Shown here piece by piece: positions 35,559 through 46,290 of a stretch of 64,000 bases of DNA. Every line of letters begins with the position of its first letter. Position 1 is the first letter of the stretch. Source of the stretch: Enterobacter sp. ENT03 (GTDB lineage: Bacteria; Pseudomonadota; Gammaproteobacteria; Enterobacterales; Enterobacteriaceae); the NCBI RefSeq assembly GCF_019218745.1, contig NZ_JAHUXA010000019.1:1-64000 (forward strand), written 5' to 3'. The notes beneath the pieces were generated by a model that was given only the letters and a program-made list of their open reading frames with translations, did no database searches and had not been told where the DNA came from. A program made the position numbers and the translations under genes.

Positions 35559-35960
35559 TTTCATACTCCTTTCACCCAAAAAAGCGCACACCGGCACCCA
35601 CGTGCCCGACGCTGACAAGGATAGTCCAGGTCGGCGTCGCAAGATACCCTTTCCTGACATTCTTGCAGGGAAAACACCGTGTTGGTGATGGTCTGCATCC
35701 CCCGCTACGCTTCGCCTGTTTATGCAATGCTTAGTATTTTTTTTGCTAATCCTTTACAAAAGTCTACACCAAAAAACCAGGGCTTATTGATCAAGGCATT
35801 AAAGGGAGCGCAAGCGTGAAAAGATGCATTTTAACTACATAAAACTCCATTACCTGACAATTAATCACTGCCGCAACCATCCGGATTACTATTTACCGAC
35901 TACTCTTAAGTGGCTCGTTGACGTTTACGATCACGCTTTGTGATTTATGAGGAGTTCTCT
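35559..35960. promoter_or_regulatory. yiaF-yiaG divergent intergenic region
   Basis: About 400 bases without a gene, holding both promoters. The part near 35730-35870 is AT-rich with runs of T and A. No operator, repeat or hairpin could be assigned with confidence. Confidence 0.4.
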
Positions 35961-36257
35961 ATGGAATATAAAGATCCTATGTTTGAACTGCTTAGCAGTC
36001 TGGAACAAATAGTCTTTAAACACGATGTATCGCAACAAAATATCACGTTGAATCAAAAACCTAATCCTTTCAGTGAGTTTGAGCAACTGCGAAAAGGCAC
36101 CGGTCTGAAAAACGATGATTTTGCCCGGGTAATGGGTGTGAGCGTGGCGATGGTTCACGAATGGGAGTCTAAAAGGGTAAAACCCTCCCCGACTGAACTG
36201 AAGTTGCTGCGTCTTCTCCAGGCTAACCCAAGATTAAGTAAGCAATTGATGGAATAA
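35961..36257 (+). CDS. yiaG: HTH-type transcriptional regulator YiaG
   Basis: A 98-residue protein: an N-terminal helical part and a C-terminal Xre-like helix-turn-helix (about residues 35-95; LRKGTGLKNDDFARVMGVSV then WESKRVKPS). It matches E. coli YiaG. Related proteins serve as antitoxins of HigBA-type systems, but no toxin gene is adjacent, so it is treated as a solitary regulator. GAGGAG precedes the ATG at 35961; an upstream in-frame ATG would add seven residues. Confidence 0.9.
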   Translation: MEYKDPMFELLSSLEQIVFKHDVSQQNITLNQKPNPFSEFEQLRKGTGLKNDDFARVMGVSVAMVHEWESKRVKPSPTELKLLRLLQANPRLSKQLME

Positions 36258-36296
36258 TTTTTAGTACTTTTGTACCTGAGGTGTTCCGGAAAGTTT

Positions 36297-36320
36297 AAAC
36301 CCGCCAAATGGCGGGTTTTA
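36297..36320 (+). terminator. yiaG terminator
   Basis: AAACCCGCC and GGCGGGTTT form a 9-bp stem with a short loop, followed by TATGTTTTT, forty bases past yiaG. Confidence 0.8.
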
Positions 36321-36382
36321 TGTTTTTAAAGGCGCTGTTATGGTATTCCCTGTCATATTCGTCTTTTTAGACTGGAACGCTC

Positions 36383-37249
36383 TTGATCAATTTCGACAAC
36401 TATATTCTTTCTGCGCAACGTCTGACGCTGCAACTACCTCCTGCGCTTCCCCTTCATACCGGAAGCCTGCATTACGGGATCTATCAGTCTGCGTCGGCGA
36501 TCAGGCATATTGTTGTGGTCTATCACGGCGGCGGCGTTCACAGCCAGGCGGGGTACCCCATCCTGGCCCGTCAGCTCAGCGCAATACCAGGCATTGCCGT
36601 CTGTCTGGTGGATATACGTGGTCATGGCCAGTCTTCGTCGGGCAAACTTATGCATCCCCGTCAGATCTGGCAGGACGTCGATACCCTGCTTTCAACTCTC
36701 CATGCGACTTACCCGCAGGCTCGCTGCCATTTGCTCGGTCATTCCAGCGGCGGCGGTATGTTGCTTAATTACGCAACGCGCTTGCCACGAAATCCATTAG
36801 CGCACAGCCTGATCCTGCTTGCTCCGGAACTGGGGCCGTTCTCGGGGACGATGCGCCCGCTACCAGAGGCTGATAAATTCGCAACAGTGAAAAGCTGGCC
36901 GTTTATCCTCAATGCACTTAGCGCAGGCAGGTTATGCGCCCAGTATCCGGCGGTAAAACTGCATTTCCCGGCGCACGTGCTAAAAAACGATCCGCATTTT
37001 GTCTGCCATTACACTGTGAATATGGCGAACGCGTTAACGCCGCAAGCGCCGGCAAAGCAGCTGGCGGCGCTCTCCCTGCCCACGCTGATACTGGCAGCAC
37101 AGCATGATGAATTATTCAGCGCGGAGGCGATAACAACCTTAGTACGTCAGCAGAATAACCCGCAGGTGCAGTGTGAGACGTTGCCCGACTGCGGGCATCT
37201 GGATTGCGTGTTCGGCGTTGCAGAGCGGGTGCGGCAATTTATTGCATAA
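36383..37249 (+). CDS. alpha/beta hydrolase (lysophospholipase-like serine hydrolase)
   Basis: The 288-residue protein has the oxyanion-type motif VVYHGGGVHS (about 46-55), the nucleophile elbow GHSSGGG (about 119-125), an acid in ILAAQHDELF and the histidine in LPDCGHLDCV, so a full catalytic triad is visible. There is no signal peptide, suggesting cytoplasmic action. Substrate unknown; monoacylglycerol or lysophospholipid hydrolysis is only a family-level guess. The first available start is a TTG at 36383 just after an in-frame stop at 36368; no in-frame ATG exists before the conserved core, so the start is uncertain. I do not recall an orthologue at this place in E. coli K-12, where cspA and hokA occupy the interval. 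Confidence 0.82.
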   Translation: MINFDNYILSAQRLTLQLPPALPLHTGSLHYGIYQSASAIRHIVVVYHGGGVHSQAGYPILARQLSAIPGIAVCLVDIRGHGQSSSGKLMHPRQIWQDVDTLLSTLHATYPQARCHLLGHSSGGGMLLNYATRLPRNPLAHSLILLAPELGPFSGTMRPLPEADKFATVKSWPFILNALSAGRLCAQYPAVKLHFPAHVLKNDPHFVCHYTVNMANALTPQAPAKQLAALSLPTLILAAQHDELFSAEAITTLVRQQNNPQVQCETLPDCGHLDCVFGVAERVRQFIA

Positions 37250-37250
37250 A

Positions 37251-37280
37251 AAAACGGCCTCCGTTTCCGGGGGCCGTTTT
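37251..37280. terminator. bidirectional terminator between the hydrolase gene and glyS
   Basis: AAAACGGCC and GGCCGTTTT form a 9-bp stem around a C/G-rich loop, with A-rich and T-rich flanks on each side. Confidence 0.85.
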
Positions 37281-37306
37281 TATTTTTGTGCCGGATGGCG
37301 CTGCGC

Positions 37307-39376
37307 TTACTGCAACAGCGAAATATCCGCGACCTGCAGGAACAGTTCACGCAGCTTCGCCAGCAACGTCAGGCGGTTGATACGCACCTGCGCGTCATCG
37401 GCATTCACCATCACGCTTTCGAAGAACTCATCCACCGGCTCGCGCAGTGACGCCAGCTCGATCAATGCATCCTGATAACGGCCTTCTGCGAAGAACGGTT
37501 GCAGCTTATCGCGCATCACCGCCACCTGCATGGCGAGGCGGATTTCCGCATCGTCTTTCAGCACCGAGGCGTGAACGTTATCGTTCAGCGGCTCGCTGGA
37601 TTTCGCCAGGATGTTGGACACACGTTTGTTGGCTGCTGCCAGCGCCGCCGCTTCGGAAAGCGTACGGAAGTGGGATACCGCCTTCATACGCGCATCGAAA
37701 TCTGCCGGACGGGTCGGACGACGCGCCAGCACCGCCTGAATGGTATCCACGCTGTAGCCTTCGTCCTGATACCAGGCGCGGAAACGGCCCAGCATAAAGT
37801 CGATGACGTCGTCAGTGACGTTAGCGTTAGTCAGCTTATCGCCGTACAGACGCACCGCTTCTTCGGTCAGGGTTTGCAGATCGAGGTTGAGGTTTTTCTC
37901 GACGATAATGCGCAGCACACCTAATGCAGCACGACGCAGCGCAAACGGATCTTTGTCGCCTTTCGGGTGCTGACCGATACCAAAGATACCCGCGAGGGTG
38001 TCCATTTTATCGGCAATAGCCACCGCACAGGCCACCAGATTGGACGGCAATGCATCACCGGCAAAGCGCGGCTGATACTGCTCGTTCAGCGCCACAGCAA
38101 CGTCTTCCGCTTCGCCATCGTGACGCGCGTAGTGCATGCCCATCACGCCCTGGGTGTCGGTAAACTCGAACACCATATTGGTCATCAGGTCGCACTTGGA
38201 GAGCAGGCCCGCACGTTCAGCGTGGCTGACATCTGCGCCAATCTGACCGGCGATCCAGCCCGCCAGCGCGGTGATGCGGTCAGTTTTGTCGCGCAGCGTG
38301 CCGAGCTGTTGCTGGAATAGGACGGTTTGCAGGCGCGGCAAATTATCTTCCAGACGCTTTTTACGGTCGGTATTAAAGAAGAATTCTGCATCCGCCAGAC
38401 GCGGGCGCACGACTTTCTCGTTACCGGAAATAATTTGCTGCGGATCGCTGGACTCGATGTTCGCCACGAAAATGAAGTTAGGCAGCAGTTTGCCGTCCGC
38501 CGCGTACACCGGGAAGTACTTCTGGTCACCCTTCATGGTGTACACCAGCGCTTCAGACGGTACCGCGAGGAATTTCTCTTCGAATTTCGCGGTCAGCACC
38601 ACCGGCCATTCCACCAGCGAAGCGACTTCTTCCAGCAAGCTTTCGCTCAGATCGGCAACGCCGCCAATCTTACGCGCCGCGTCTTCAGCGTCTGCTTTGA
38701 TTTTGGCTTTACGGCCTTCGTAATCCGCCATCACTTTGCCGCGCTCCAGCAGGATCTGCGGGTACTGATCGGCATTGTCGATAGTGAATTCCGGCTCGCC
38801 CATAAAGCGGTGACCACGGATCACGCGATCGGCGGTAATGCCGAGGATGGTGGCCGGGATAACTTCATCGCCCAGCAGCAGGGTCAGGGTATGCACCGGA
38901 CGCACAAAGTGCACGTCGCTTGCGCCCCAGCGCATCAGTTTTGGGATCGGCAGTTTAGCAAGCGAGGTGGCAATCATGTTCGGCAGCAGCGCTTGCACGC
39001 TTTCGCCTTTCACATGGGCGCGATAGAGCAGCCATTCGCCTTTGTCGGTGGTCAGACGTTCGGCCTGATCAACGGTGATACCGCAGCCGCGCGCCCAGCC
39101 TTCTGCCGCTTTGCTCGGTTTACCTTCCGCATCAAACGCCTGGGAAATTGCCGGGCCGCGTTTTTCAACTTCGCGATCCGGTTGTGCCGCCGCGAGGCTG
39201 GCGATTTTCAGCGCCAGACGGCGCGGTGCGGCGAACCACTCCACATTACCGTGTGCGATGCCAGCCGCATCCAGTTCTGCCGTCACGTTCGCAGCAAAGG
39301 ATTCCGCCAGGCTGCGCAGGGCTTTTGGTGGCAGCTCTTCAGTGCCGAGTTCCACCAGAAAAGTTTTTTCAGACAT
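37307..39376 (-). CDS. glyS: glycine--tRNA ligase beta subunit
   Basis: The 689-residue beta subunit of the heterotetrameric (alpha2beta2) bacterial glycyl-tRNA synthetase. It provides tRNA binding and contains an HD-like central region and a C-terminal anticodon-binding domain of the arginyl-tRNA synthetase type. Length and both termini ([20 protein letters not shown], ending ISLLQ) match E. coli GlyS. It follows glyQ by nine bases. A half REP sequence directly abuts the stop codon. Confidence 0.97.
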   Translation of the reverse strand: MSEKTFLVELGTEELPPKALRSLAESFAANVTAELDAAGIAHGNVEWFAAPRRLALKIASLAAAQPDREVEKRGPAISQAFDAEGKPSKAAEGWARGCGITVDQAERLTTDKGEWLLYRAHVKGESVQALLPNMIATSLAKLPIPKLMRWGASDVHFVRPVHTLTLLLGDEVIPATILGITADRVIRGHRFMGEPEFTIDNADQYPQILLERGKVMADYEGRKAKIKADAEDAARKIGGVADLSESLLEEVASLVEWPVVLTAKFEEKFLAVPSEALVYTMKGDQKYFPVYAADGKLLPNFIFVANIESSDPQQIISGNEKVVRPRLADAEFFFNTDRKKRLEDNLPRLQTVLFQQQLGTLRDKTDRITALAGWIAGQIGADVSHAERAGLLSKCDLMTNMVFEFTDTQGVMGMHYARHDGEAEDVAVALNEQYQPRFAGDALPSNLVACAVAIADKMDTLAGIFGIGQHPKGDKDPFALRRAALGVLRIIVEKNLNLDLQTLTEEAVRLYGDKLTNANVTDDVIDFMLGRFRAWYQDEGYSVDTIQAVLARRPTRPADFDARMKAVSHFRTLSEAAALAAANKRVSNILAKSSEPLNDNVHASVLKDDAEIRLAMQVAVMRDKLQPFFAEGRYQDALIELASLREPVDEFFESVMVNADDAQVRINRLTLLAKLRELFLQVADISLLQ

Positions 39377-39385
39377 GGCCGCCTC

Positions 39386-40297
39386 TTATTTGTTTCGGTT
39401 GCACAGCGGGAAGCCAAGGGCTTCACGGGACGCATAGTAAGCCTCTGCAACGGCTTTGGTCAGCGTGCGAATACGCAAAATGTAACGCTGACGTTCGGTC
39501 ACGGAGATGGCTTTGCGCGCATCCAGCAAGTTAAAGCTGTGGGCGGCCTTCAGAATGCGCTCGTAAGCAGGCAGCGGCAGCGGGTTTTCCAGCGCCAGCA
39601 GCTGCTGCGCTTCTTTTTCATACTGCTCAAAGCAGGTGAAAAGGAAATCGACGTCAGCGTATTCGAAGTTATAGGTGGACTGCTCCACTTCGTTCTGATG
39701 GAACACGTCGCCGTAGGTGGTTTTACCCAGCGGACCGTCGCTCCAGACCAGGTCGTAAACGCTGTCCACGCCCTGAATGTACATGGCCAGACGTTCCAGG
39801 CCGTAGGTGATCTCACCGGTAACCGGTTTGCATTCCAGACCGCCCACCTGCTGGAAGTAAGTGAACTGTGTCACTTCCATGCCGTTCAGCCACACTTCCC
39901 AGCCCAGACCCCAGGCACCCAGCGTCGGGTTTTCCCAGTTATCTTCAACGAAGCGAATGTCGTGGATGGTCGGATCCATACCCAGTTCTTTCAGTGAACC
40001 GAGGTACAGCTCCTGGATGTTGTCCGGAGACGGCTTAATGACCACCTGAAACTGGTAGTAATGCTGTAAACGGTTCGGGTTTTCGCCATAGCGACCATCG
40101 GTCGGGCGACGGGAAGGCTGCACATAGGCGGTTGCCATAGGCTCTGGCCCCAGCGCGCGCAGGCAGGTCATCGGGTGTGAGGTGCCGGCGCCCACTTCCA
40201 TGTCCAATGGTTGAACAATGGTGCAGCCCTGGCGAGCCCAGTAATCCTGTAAGGTCAGGATCAGGCCCTGGAAGGTCCTGGTATCAAACTTTTGCAT
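39386..40297 (-). CDS. glyQ: glycine--tRNA ligase alpha subunit
   Basis: The 303-residue catalytic alpha subunit, class II aminoacyl-tRNA synthetase. It activates glycine with ATP and charges tRNA-Gly together with GlyS. The start [11 protein letters not shown] is as in E. coli; the frame is open for 31 more codons upstream but that stretch is not conserved. The conserved [19 protein letters not shown] region includes motif 2-type residues. It is first in the glyQS operon. Confidence 0.97.
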   Translation of the reverse strand: MQKFDTRTFQGLILTLQDYWARQGCTIVQPLDMEVGAGTSHPMTCLRALGPEPMATAYVQPSRRPTDGRYGENPNRLQHYYQFQVVIKPSPDNIQELYLGSLKELGMDPTIHDIRFVEDNWENPTLGAWGLGWEVWLNGMEVTQFTYFQQVGGLECKPVTGEITYGLERLAMYIQGVDSVYDLVWSDGPLGKTTYGDVFHQNEVEQSTYNFEYADVDFLFTCFEQYEKEAQQLLALENPLPLPAYERILKAAHSFNLLDARKAISVTERQRYILRIRTLTKAVAEAYYASREALGFPLCNRNK

Positions 40298-40411
40298 AGT
40301 ATTTCGTGCTGGATACGGTGGATTTAAGGAAGTCGCCAGTATACCCGTTGACCGCAAGATATACAGTACGAAACGGGGTTGTTTAGGCAAAATTGGGTTT
40401 GTGGCGCGGCG

Positions 40412-40714
40412 TTAGCGCATGGAAAGGTGCAAAAACTGCCCGTCAGGATCGAATGCACAAACAAAACGTTCATCACGGGGCGTATAGCCGCGCACCTCAT
40501 AACTCGCCTGGAATTGCACAAATCCCGTGACCGCAATATTCTGCGCCCCGGTATTATAGCGGTGCGCGGCATTCTCCTTGCAGAGTTGCTCCATCGATAA
40601 CGAACGTGCCGGCGTCACTTTCGCCTGCTGCGCTTTTTGCGGACTCTGGTCGTCAGGGCTGCTACACCCGGAAAGTAAGAGTAATACTGCTGGAAACAGA
40701 GACTTCATCATCAT
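40412..40714 (-). CDS. ysaB: small lipoprotein YsaB
   Basis: A 100-residue lipoprotein: a short signal and lipobox LSGC (about Cys17), then a Ser/Pro/Gln-rich linker and a conserved C-terminal part ([14 protein letters not shown], ending HLSMR) that matches E. coli YsaB. The function is unknown. It lies upstream of glyQ on the same strand but with more than 100 bases between, so cotranscription is uncertain. Confidence 0.88.
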   Translation of the reverse strand: MMMKSLFPAVLLLLSGCSSPDDQSPQKAQQAKVTPARSLSMEQLCKENAAHRYNTGAQNIAVTGFVQFQASYEVRGYTPRDERFVCAFDPDGQFLHLSMR

Positions 40715-40900
40715 TTTTATCGCCGCCGTGTTGTCTGGCTATTATTTTTAATAAGAGGGAGCGGGCTTTTTGCGCTGCTAAATATAGTGCAAACAGAGGA
40801 CGCCCCTCACAAGCGCCAGAGAGGAAACTCAGAATTATCTAATGAGAACACGCACGCAATCGCGGGTCAGAGCCTTTTTAAGACGGAAATCGGGGAACCA

Positions 40901-41896
40901 ATGCAGTCAAAAATTAACTGGATAGATAATCTGCGGGGCATCGCCTGCCTGATGGTGGTGATGATCCATACCACCAGTTGGTATATCACTAACTCGCAGA
41001 GCGTCAGTCCACTGTACTGGGATATGGCGAATATCCTCAATTCCGCGTCGCGTGTCAGCGTACCGCTGTTTTTTATGATTTCAGGCTATCTGTTTTTTGG
41101 TGAGCGCAGCGCGCAGCCGCGCCATTTTTTGCGTATCGGCCTTTGCCTGCTGTTCTACAGCCTGGTGGCGTTTCTCTACATTACGTTTTTCACCTCGATA
41201 AACGGCGAGCTGTCGCTGAAAAACCTGCTGCAAAAACCGGTGTTTTATCATCTGTGGTTTTTCTTTGCCATTATCGTTATTTACCTGCTGTCGCCGCTGA
41301 TCCAGGTGAAAAGCGTGAGCGGCAAAATGCTGCTGGCGTTAACCGTGGTGATTGGCGTGGTCGCCAATCCCAATACACTGTCGCTGAAAACCGGCGGCGT
41401 CGAGTGGCTGCCAGTGAATCTGTATATCAATGGCGATACGTTTTACTACGTGCTGTACGGCATTCTCGGCCGCGCCCTCGGCATGATGGACACGCAACGC
41501 AAATACTTAAGCGGGCTGTGCGCGGCGCTGTTTATCGCGGCGGTGTTTGTGATTTCGCGGGGCACGCTGCATGAGCTGCGCTGGCGCGGGAATTTCGCCG
41601 ATACCTGGTATCTTTACTGCGGCCCGATGGTGTTTATCTGCGCCATGAGTTTGCTGACGCTGGTGAAAAACACGCTCAATACGCGCGTTCTGCCAGGACT
41701 GGGGCTGATCTCACGCCATTCGCTGGGGATTTACGGCTTTCATGCGTTGATCATCCATGCACTGCGCACGCGCGGGGTGGAGATCAAAAGCTGGCCGCTA
41801 CTGGATATGGTGTGGATTTTTGCCGCCACGCTGGCGTGCAGTTTAGTGCTGTCGATGCTGTTGCAGCGGCTCGATACCCGCCGCTTCGTCAGCTGA
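40901..41896 (+). CDS. wecH: O-acetyltransferase WecH (acyltransferase 3 family)
   Basis: An integral membrane acyltransferase of 331 residues with about ten hydrophobic segments. The family-3 signature [18 protein letters not shown] contains the conserved Arg and His. In E. coli it O-acetylates GlcNAc residues of enterobacterial common antigen. The start at 40901 aligns with E. coli WecH (MQPKIYWIDNL); an upstream in-frame ATG would add 38 unconserved residues. Its 3' end overlaps the convergent AraC-type gene by eight bases. Confidence 0.94.
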   Translation: MQSKINWIDNLRGIACLMVVMIHTTSWYITNSQSVSPLYWDMANILNSASRVSVPLFFMISGYLFFGERSAQPRHFLRIGLCLLFYSLVAFLYITFFTSINGELSLKNLLQKPVFYHLWFFFAIIVIYLLSPLIQVKSVSGKMLLALTVVIGVVANPNTLSLKTGGVEWLPVNLYINGDTFYYVLYGILGRALGMMDTQRKYLSGLCAALFIAAVFVISRGTLHELRWRGNFADTWYLYCGPMVFICAMSLLTLVKNTLNTRVLPGLGLISRHSLGIYGFHALIIHALRTRGVEIKSWPLLDMVWIFAATLACSLVLSMLLQRLDTRRFVS

Positions 41897-42809
41897 TGGC
41901 CCGCTGGCGGGCGCGGTGCAGCTGCCGGGGGGAGGAAAATCCCGCGGCCTGCGAGGCGTGTTCGACACCGCGCCCCTGCACCAGCCACTGCTCCGCCACC
42001 GCCAGCCGCAGCTGTTCGAGATAATCGCGCACGCTGATCCCCAGATGTTGCTGGAACAGCCGCGTCAGATGGCGCGGGCTGACGTGCGCGCAGGCGGCAA
42101 TGTCTGCCAGCGACCAGGCTTTCTGCGGTTCATTCGTCAATGCATCCTGCGCCCGATGGATCGCCGGATGCAGATGATTACGGTAGCGCAGCCACGGCGA
42201 CAGCTGCGGATCGTCCCCCGAACGGCGAAACCACACCACCATCTCCCGCGCTACAGCGAGCGCCACTTCTGGCCCGCACAAACGGTTAATCAGGTGCAGG
42301 GTTAAATCAATGCCCGAGGTGATACCCGCGCTGGTCCAGATGCCGCGATCTTCAATAAAAATACGGTTCTCTTTCACCTGCGCCGTCGGCGCGGCGGCCT
42401 TCAGCCGGGCGATGACGTCATGATGGGTGGTGCATGTCACCCCCTGCATCAGTCCAGCTTTGGCGGCGAGCAGCGCGCCGGAACAGACGCACATCAGGGT
42501 GATTTTCTGGCTGTGGATCAGTGGCTGCTGGCGCATCAGCCAGTGGCGCACGCGGTCGGCCTGTGGGGTAGCGAAAAAGCGTGAGGAATCTGACACGCCG
42601 GGAAGCACCAGCAGACTGCCTTCCGGCAGCGTGTCGGGCAGCGGCGCAATATTGCCCATGGTCACGCCGATAGAGGTCGGCACCTCGGCGTCCGGCCCGA
42701 TGAAATGCAGGCGAAACGCATTGCCCGCCAGCGTAAAGGTTTCTGCCGGGCCGGTCATATCCAGCGCCAGCACCCCCGGCAGCATCACGAACCAGACATC
42801 CACACTCAT
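41889..42809 (-). CDS. AraC-family regulator with glutamine-amidotransferase-like (DJ-1/PfpI) domain
   Basis: The 306-residue protein has an N-terminal class I amidotransferase-like domain (about residues 3-180) with the nucleophile-elbow type VCSGALLAA containing a Cys, and a C-terminal AraC helix-turn-helix domain (about 205-306; [20 protein letters not shown]). Such GlxA/FtrA-type regulators usually sense a small metabolite and control adjacent catabolic genes. The upstream cysteine hydrolase gene overlaps it by four bases, so the two are one operon. Effector unknown. Confidence 0.88.
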   Translation of the reverse strand: MSVDVWFVMLPGVLALDMTGPAETFTLAGNAFRLHFIGPDAEVPTSIGVTMGNIAPLPDTLPEGSLLVLPGVSDSSRFFATPQADRVRHWLMRQQPLIHSQKITLMCVCSGALLAAKAGLMQGVTCTTHHDVIARLKAAAPTAQVKENRIFIEDRGIWTSAGITSGIDLTLHLINRLCGPEVALAVAREMVVWFRRSGDDPQLSPWLRYRNHLHPAIHRAQDALTNEPQKAWSLADIAACAHVSPRHLTRLFQQHLGISVRDYLEQLRLAVAEQWLVQGRGVEHASQAAGFSSPRQLHRARQRAIS

Positions 42810-43348
42810 GCAAGCGACTCCAGCGTTTGGGTTACCGTTTTAATGTCAGCAAAACGATCCACCAGCACGGTTTCCGTACGGTGACGCAGCGTTGCGCTGT
42901 CCAGCGTAATGCCATTATGCGTCATCGGGAAGGTTAACGTCGCTTCACTGACAAAGGTCACGCGGTAGCCCAGATCCGCCGCCACCCGCGCGGTGGTTTC
43001 GCAGCACTGTTCGGTGCGAATGCCACAGATAATCAGATGGTTGATGTCCCTGCTGCGCAGCCAGTGGTCAAGCCCGGTATCAGTGAAGGCATTGTGCACA
43101 TGCTTATGAAAGGTCACCGCCGCCTGATGGCCTAAAAAGGGCAACGGGGTCACAAACCCACTCTCCAGCGAGAACGGGCCGCTGTCGGCGACGTGAAAAA
43201 TGTCCACCACTGGAATATGGTGCGCCTCGCAGCCAGTGATCAGACGGAGGATCGCGTCCTGGAAGGCGGGGAGATCCGCGTTCTGCCAGAAATCTTTTTG
43301 CGGGAAGGATTGTTGGGTGTCGATATTGATTAGCGCGGTACGGGTCAT
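42806..43348 (-). CDS. isochorismatase-family cysteine hydrolase
   Basis: The 180-residue protein fits the isochorismatase-like fold: catalytic Asp in INIDTQQSF (Asp10), a Lys in the central part, and Cys in CGIRTEQCCETTARVAADLG. Members hydrolyse amides such as nicotinamide, ureidoacrylate or N-carbamoyl compounds. The start MTRTALINID at 43348 was preferred over an in-frame ATG 14 codons upstream because family members begin there. It is transcribed first and coupled to the AraC-type regulator. Substrate not assignable. In E. coli this position holds yiaA/yiaB instead. Confidence 0.85.
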   Translation of the reverse strand: MTRTALINIDTQQSFPQKDFWQNADLPAFQDAILRLITGCEAHHIPVVDIFHVADSGPFSLESGFVTPLPFLGHQAAVTFHKHVHNAFTDTGLDHWLRSRDINHLIICGIRTEQCCETTARVAADLGYRVTFVSEATLTFPMTHNGITLDSATLRHRTETVLVDRFADIKTVTQTLESLA

Positions 43349-43453
43349 TTCAGGACGCCTTATGCAGTGGGTGTGATCCCATTCTGACAAGGCGTCCTGT
43401 GTTTGCTAATACCAAAAAAGGACATCATCAGGCCGTTTGTGGACGGCCGGTGT

Positions 43454-44908
43454 TCACGACATCAGCGGCAGAAGCTGCTGATAGATCCGGCGGAAGGTTT
43501 CCCGACGCGGCGCATAGTGGGCGTGGCGCGCGGCATCCGGCTGATGCGCCTGCTCCAGCGGCAACGGCGGCAGCAGATCGGACAGCGGTCGATCCGGGTT
43601 CAGGGCAATCTGCGCCAGTCTTGCTGCGCCGAGCGCCGGGCCGACATCGCCGCCGGTGCGGTAATCCAGCTGCTGGCCGCTAATATCCGCCAGCATTTGC
43701 CGCCAGTAAGGGCTGCGCGCCCCGCCGCCAATCAGCGTGACGCTTTTCGGCGTGATGCCACAGGCATGCACCACATCCATGCCATCTGCCAGCGCATAGC
43801 CGACGCCTTCCAGCACGGCCCGCGCCAGTTCGTTCTGCCCGTGCTGATGGGTCAGGCCGAAAAAGACGCCTTTTGCCTGCGGATTATTGTGCGGCGTGCG
43901 TTCGCCTGAGAGATAAGGCAGAAACCAGAGGTCACCGGCGTTGTCATCCGCCTGCTGCGCGGCGTTAATCAGTTCTGCCACCGAAGACAGTCCGGTCAGC
44001 TTCGCCGCCCAGTCGAGGCAAGACGCGGCGCTCAACATCACGGACATCAAATGCCAGCGTTCCGGCAGCGCGTGACAGAAACTGTGCACGGCGCTTTCCG
44101 GCTTACTCAGAAAACCATCGCTGACGGCAAAATAGACGCCGGACGTACCCAGCGAGAGCATCGCCTGGCCTGCATCGATCATGCCGACACCCACCGCACC
44201 GGCGGCGTTATCGCCGCCCCCCGCCACCACCGGCACGGCAGGTAATCCCCACGCCTGTGCCACCTCGGGCAACAGGTCGCCGGTAATTGCACTGCCTTCA
44301 AACAGCGCGGGCATCTGGTCGCGGGTCAGCCCACAGGCCGCCAGCAGGGTATCGCTCCAGTCACGTCTGGCGACATCCAGCCACATGGTGCCAGCCGCAT
44401 CGGACATATCACTGGCGTACTCGCCGGTCATCCGCAGACGCAGATAATCTTTTGGCAGTAATACTTTTGCCACGCGGGCGAACACTTCCGGTTCGTGGCG
44501 CTTCACCCACAGCAGTTTTGGCGCGGTAAAACCGGGCATCATCAGATTGCCGGTTATGGCGCGCGAGTCCGGCACCTGCGCTTCCAGAAGCTGGCACTCT
44601 TCACCGCAGCGGCCATCGTTCCATAAAATCGCCGGACGTAAGATAGCGTCGTGTTTATCAAGCAGAGTAGCGCCGTGCATCTGCCCGGCGATCCCCACCG
44701 CTTTTACCCCGGCCAGCGGATGCTGCTCGCCGAGACCCTTGATCGCGCGATCCGTCGCCAGCCACCACTGTTCGGGATCCTGCTCGGACCATAATGGATG
44801 CGGGCGTGAAACCGTCAGCGACTCGGTGTATGAGGCGAGCACGTTCCCCTGCTCGCCCAGCAAAATAGCTTTTACGCCCGATGTGCCGAGGTCGATACCG
44901 ATGTACAT
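43454..44908 (-). CDS. xylB: xylulokinase
   Basis: A FGGY-family kinase of 484 residues that phosphorylates D-xylulose to xylulose 5-phosphate, feeding the pentose phosphate pathway. The N-terminal ATPase motif IGIDLGTSGVK, substrate-binding QMHGA (76-80) and the catalytic Asp233 (GGGDNAAG) match E. coli XylB, as does length. It follows xylA by 62 bases; the gap carries a 7-bp GC-rich hairpin at about 44940-44961. Confidence 0.97.
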   Translation of the reverse strand: MYIGIDLGTSGVKAILLGEQGNVLASYTESLTVSRPHPLWSEQDPEQWWLATDRAIKGLGEQHPLAGVKAVGIAGQMHGATLLDKHDAILRPAILWNDGRCGEECQLLEAQVPDSRAITGNLMMPGFTAPKLLWVKRHEPEVFARVAKVLLPKDYLRLRMTGEYASDMSDAAGTMWLDVARRDWSDTLLAACGLTRDQMPALFEGSAITGDLLPEVAQAWGLPAVPVVAGGGDNAAGAVGVGMIDAGQAMLSLGTSGVYFAVSDGFLSKPESAVHSFCHALPERWHLMSVMLSAASCLDWAAKLTGLSSVAELINAAQQADDNAGDLWFLPYLSGERTPHNNPQAKGVFFGLTHQHGQNELARAVLEGVGYALADGMDVVHACGITPKSVTLIGGGARSPYWRQMLADISGQQLDYRTGGDVGPALGAARLAQIALNPDRPLSDLLPPLPLEQAHQPDAARHAHYAPRRETFRRIYQQLLPLMS

Positions 44909-44970
44909 AATGACTGCTCCTGTACAGGCTGTGATCAGTGCGCCACGACCGGCGTGGCGCTTACGATTTT

Positions 44971-46290
44971 CTATCCAAACAGATAGCGGTTAACGATGTT
45001 TTCCAGCAGTTCCTGATGACCGCTCTGATGCTGCGGTGCCAGGTTTTGCTGCTCAGCGTACTTCGCCAGCTCGGTCAGCGTCAGTTGTCCTTTCAGGATC
45101 TGCTGACCAAGTTCACCATTCCAGCCGGCATAACGCTTCGCTACACGCTTATCCAGCTCACCGCTTTCAATCATGCGCGCTGCCACTTTTAACGCCAGCG
45201 CCATGGTGTCCATCGCGCCGATATGCCCGTAGAACAGATCGTATTTATCGGTGCTCTGACGACGGATTTTGGCGTCAAAGTTCAGACCGCCGGTGGTAAA
45301 GCCGCCCGCTTTGATGATTTCATACATCACCAGCGCGTTTTCTTCGACGCTGTTCGGGAACTGGTCGGTATCCCAGCCCAGCTGCGGGTCGCCACGGTTG
45401 GCATCGACGGAGCCAAAGATGCCCAGCGCAATCGCCGACGCGATTTCATGGTGGAAGGTGTGCCCAGCCAGGGTGGCGTGGTTGGCTTCGATATTCACTT
45501 TGATCTCTTTTTCCAGACCGAACTGCTTCAGGAAGCCGTAGACCGTAGCGACGTCATAATCGTACTGGTGCTTGGTTGGCTCTTGCGGTTTTGGCTCGAT
45601 CAGCAAGGTGCCCTGGAAGCCGATTTTGTGTTTGTGCTCCACGACCATCTGCATGAAGCGTCCGATTTGCTCGCGCTCCTGGCGCAGGTCGGTATTCAGC
45701 AGGGTTTCATAGCCTTCGCGACCGCCCCACAGCACGTAGTTTTCACCGCCCAGTTGATGGGTAGCGTTCATTGCGGTCACCACCTGCGTGGCTGCCCAGC
45801 TGAACACTTCCGGATCCGGGTTAGTGGCTGCGCCTGCGCCGTAGCGAGGGTTAGTAAAGCAGTTCGCGGTGCCCCACAGCAGCTTCACGCCGCTCTCCTG
45901 CTGTTTTTGCGCCAGCACGTCGGTCATTTTCGCGAAATTGTTCAGGTACTCTTTCAGCGATGCGCCTTCCGGCGAGACGTCAACATCGTGAAAGCAGTAG
46001 TACGGCACGTTCAGCTTGTGGAAGAACTCAAAGGCCACATCGGCTTTACGTTTTGCCAGCTCAAGCGCATCACCCGCCTGCTGCCACGGGCGCTCAAACG
46101 CACCCACGCCAAACATATCCGAGCCGTTCCAGCAGAATGTGTGCCAGTAGCAGGCAGCGAAACGCAGATGATCTTCCATGCGTTTGCCCAGAACCAGCTC
46201 GTCCGGATTGTAGTGGCGGAAGGCTAAAGGATTGGTGGATTGGGTACCTTCGTAGCGTACACGTTCAAGTTGGTCAAAATAGGCTTGCAT
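44971..46290 (-). CDS. xylA: D-xylose isomerase
   Basis: The 439-residue enzyme converts D-xylose to D-xylulose using two divalent metal ions. His101 and Asp104 (HDVDVSPEG) form the catalytic pair; the metal-binding region [12 protein letters not shown] follows. The start [11 protein letters not shown] at 46290 agrees with E. coli XylA; upstream in-frame starts add at most six residues. It is the first gene of the xylAB unit, divergent from xylF and controlled by XylR and CRP. Confidence 0.97.
   Translation of the reverse strand: MQAYFDQLERVRYEGTQSTNPLAFRHYNPDELVLGKRMEDHLRFAACYWHTFCWNGSDMFGVGAFERPWQQAGDALELAKRKADVAFEFFHKLNVPYYCFHDVDVSPEGASLKEYLNNFAKMTDVLAQKQQESGVKLLWGTANCFTNPRYGAGAATNPDPEVFSWAATQVVTAMNATHQLGGENYVLWGGREGYETLLNTDLRQEREQIGRFMQMVVEHKHKIGFQGTLLIEPKPQEPTKHQYDYDVATVYGFLKQFGLEKEIKVNIEANHATLAGHTFHHEIASAIALGIFGSVDANRGDPQLGWDTDQFPNSVEENALVMYEIIKAGGFTTGGLNFDAKIRRQSTDKYDLFYGHIGAMDTMALALKVAARMIESGELDKRVAKRYAGWNGELGQQILKGQLTLTELAKYAEQQNLAPQHQSGHQELLENIVNRYLFG

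Noticed and set aside
35961-36257. YiaG as the antitoxin of a HigBA-type pair
   Set aside because: No small toxin gene is adjacent on either strand; yiaG stands alone with its own terminator.
36340-36768. 142-residue open frame beginning with an ATG near the alpha/beta hydrolase start
   Set aside because: It is out of frame with the hydrolase, which shows the catalytic motifs; this frame has none.
38327-39997. 556-residue open frame antisense to glyS and glyQ
   Set aside because: It crosses the glyS-glyQ boundary on the opposite strand of two essential, fully conserved genes.
44909-44970. Terminator splitting xylA from xylB
   Set aside because: The 7-bp hairpin has no T-run and the genes are read together; more likely a stabilising structure.
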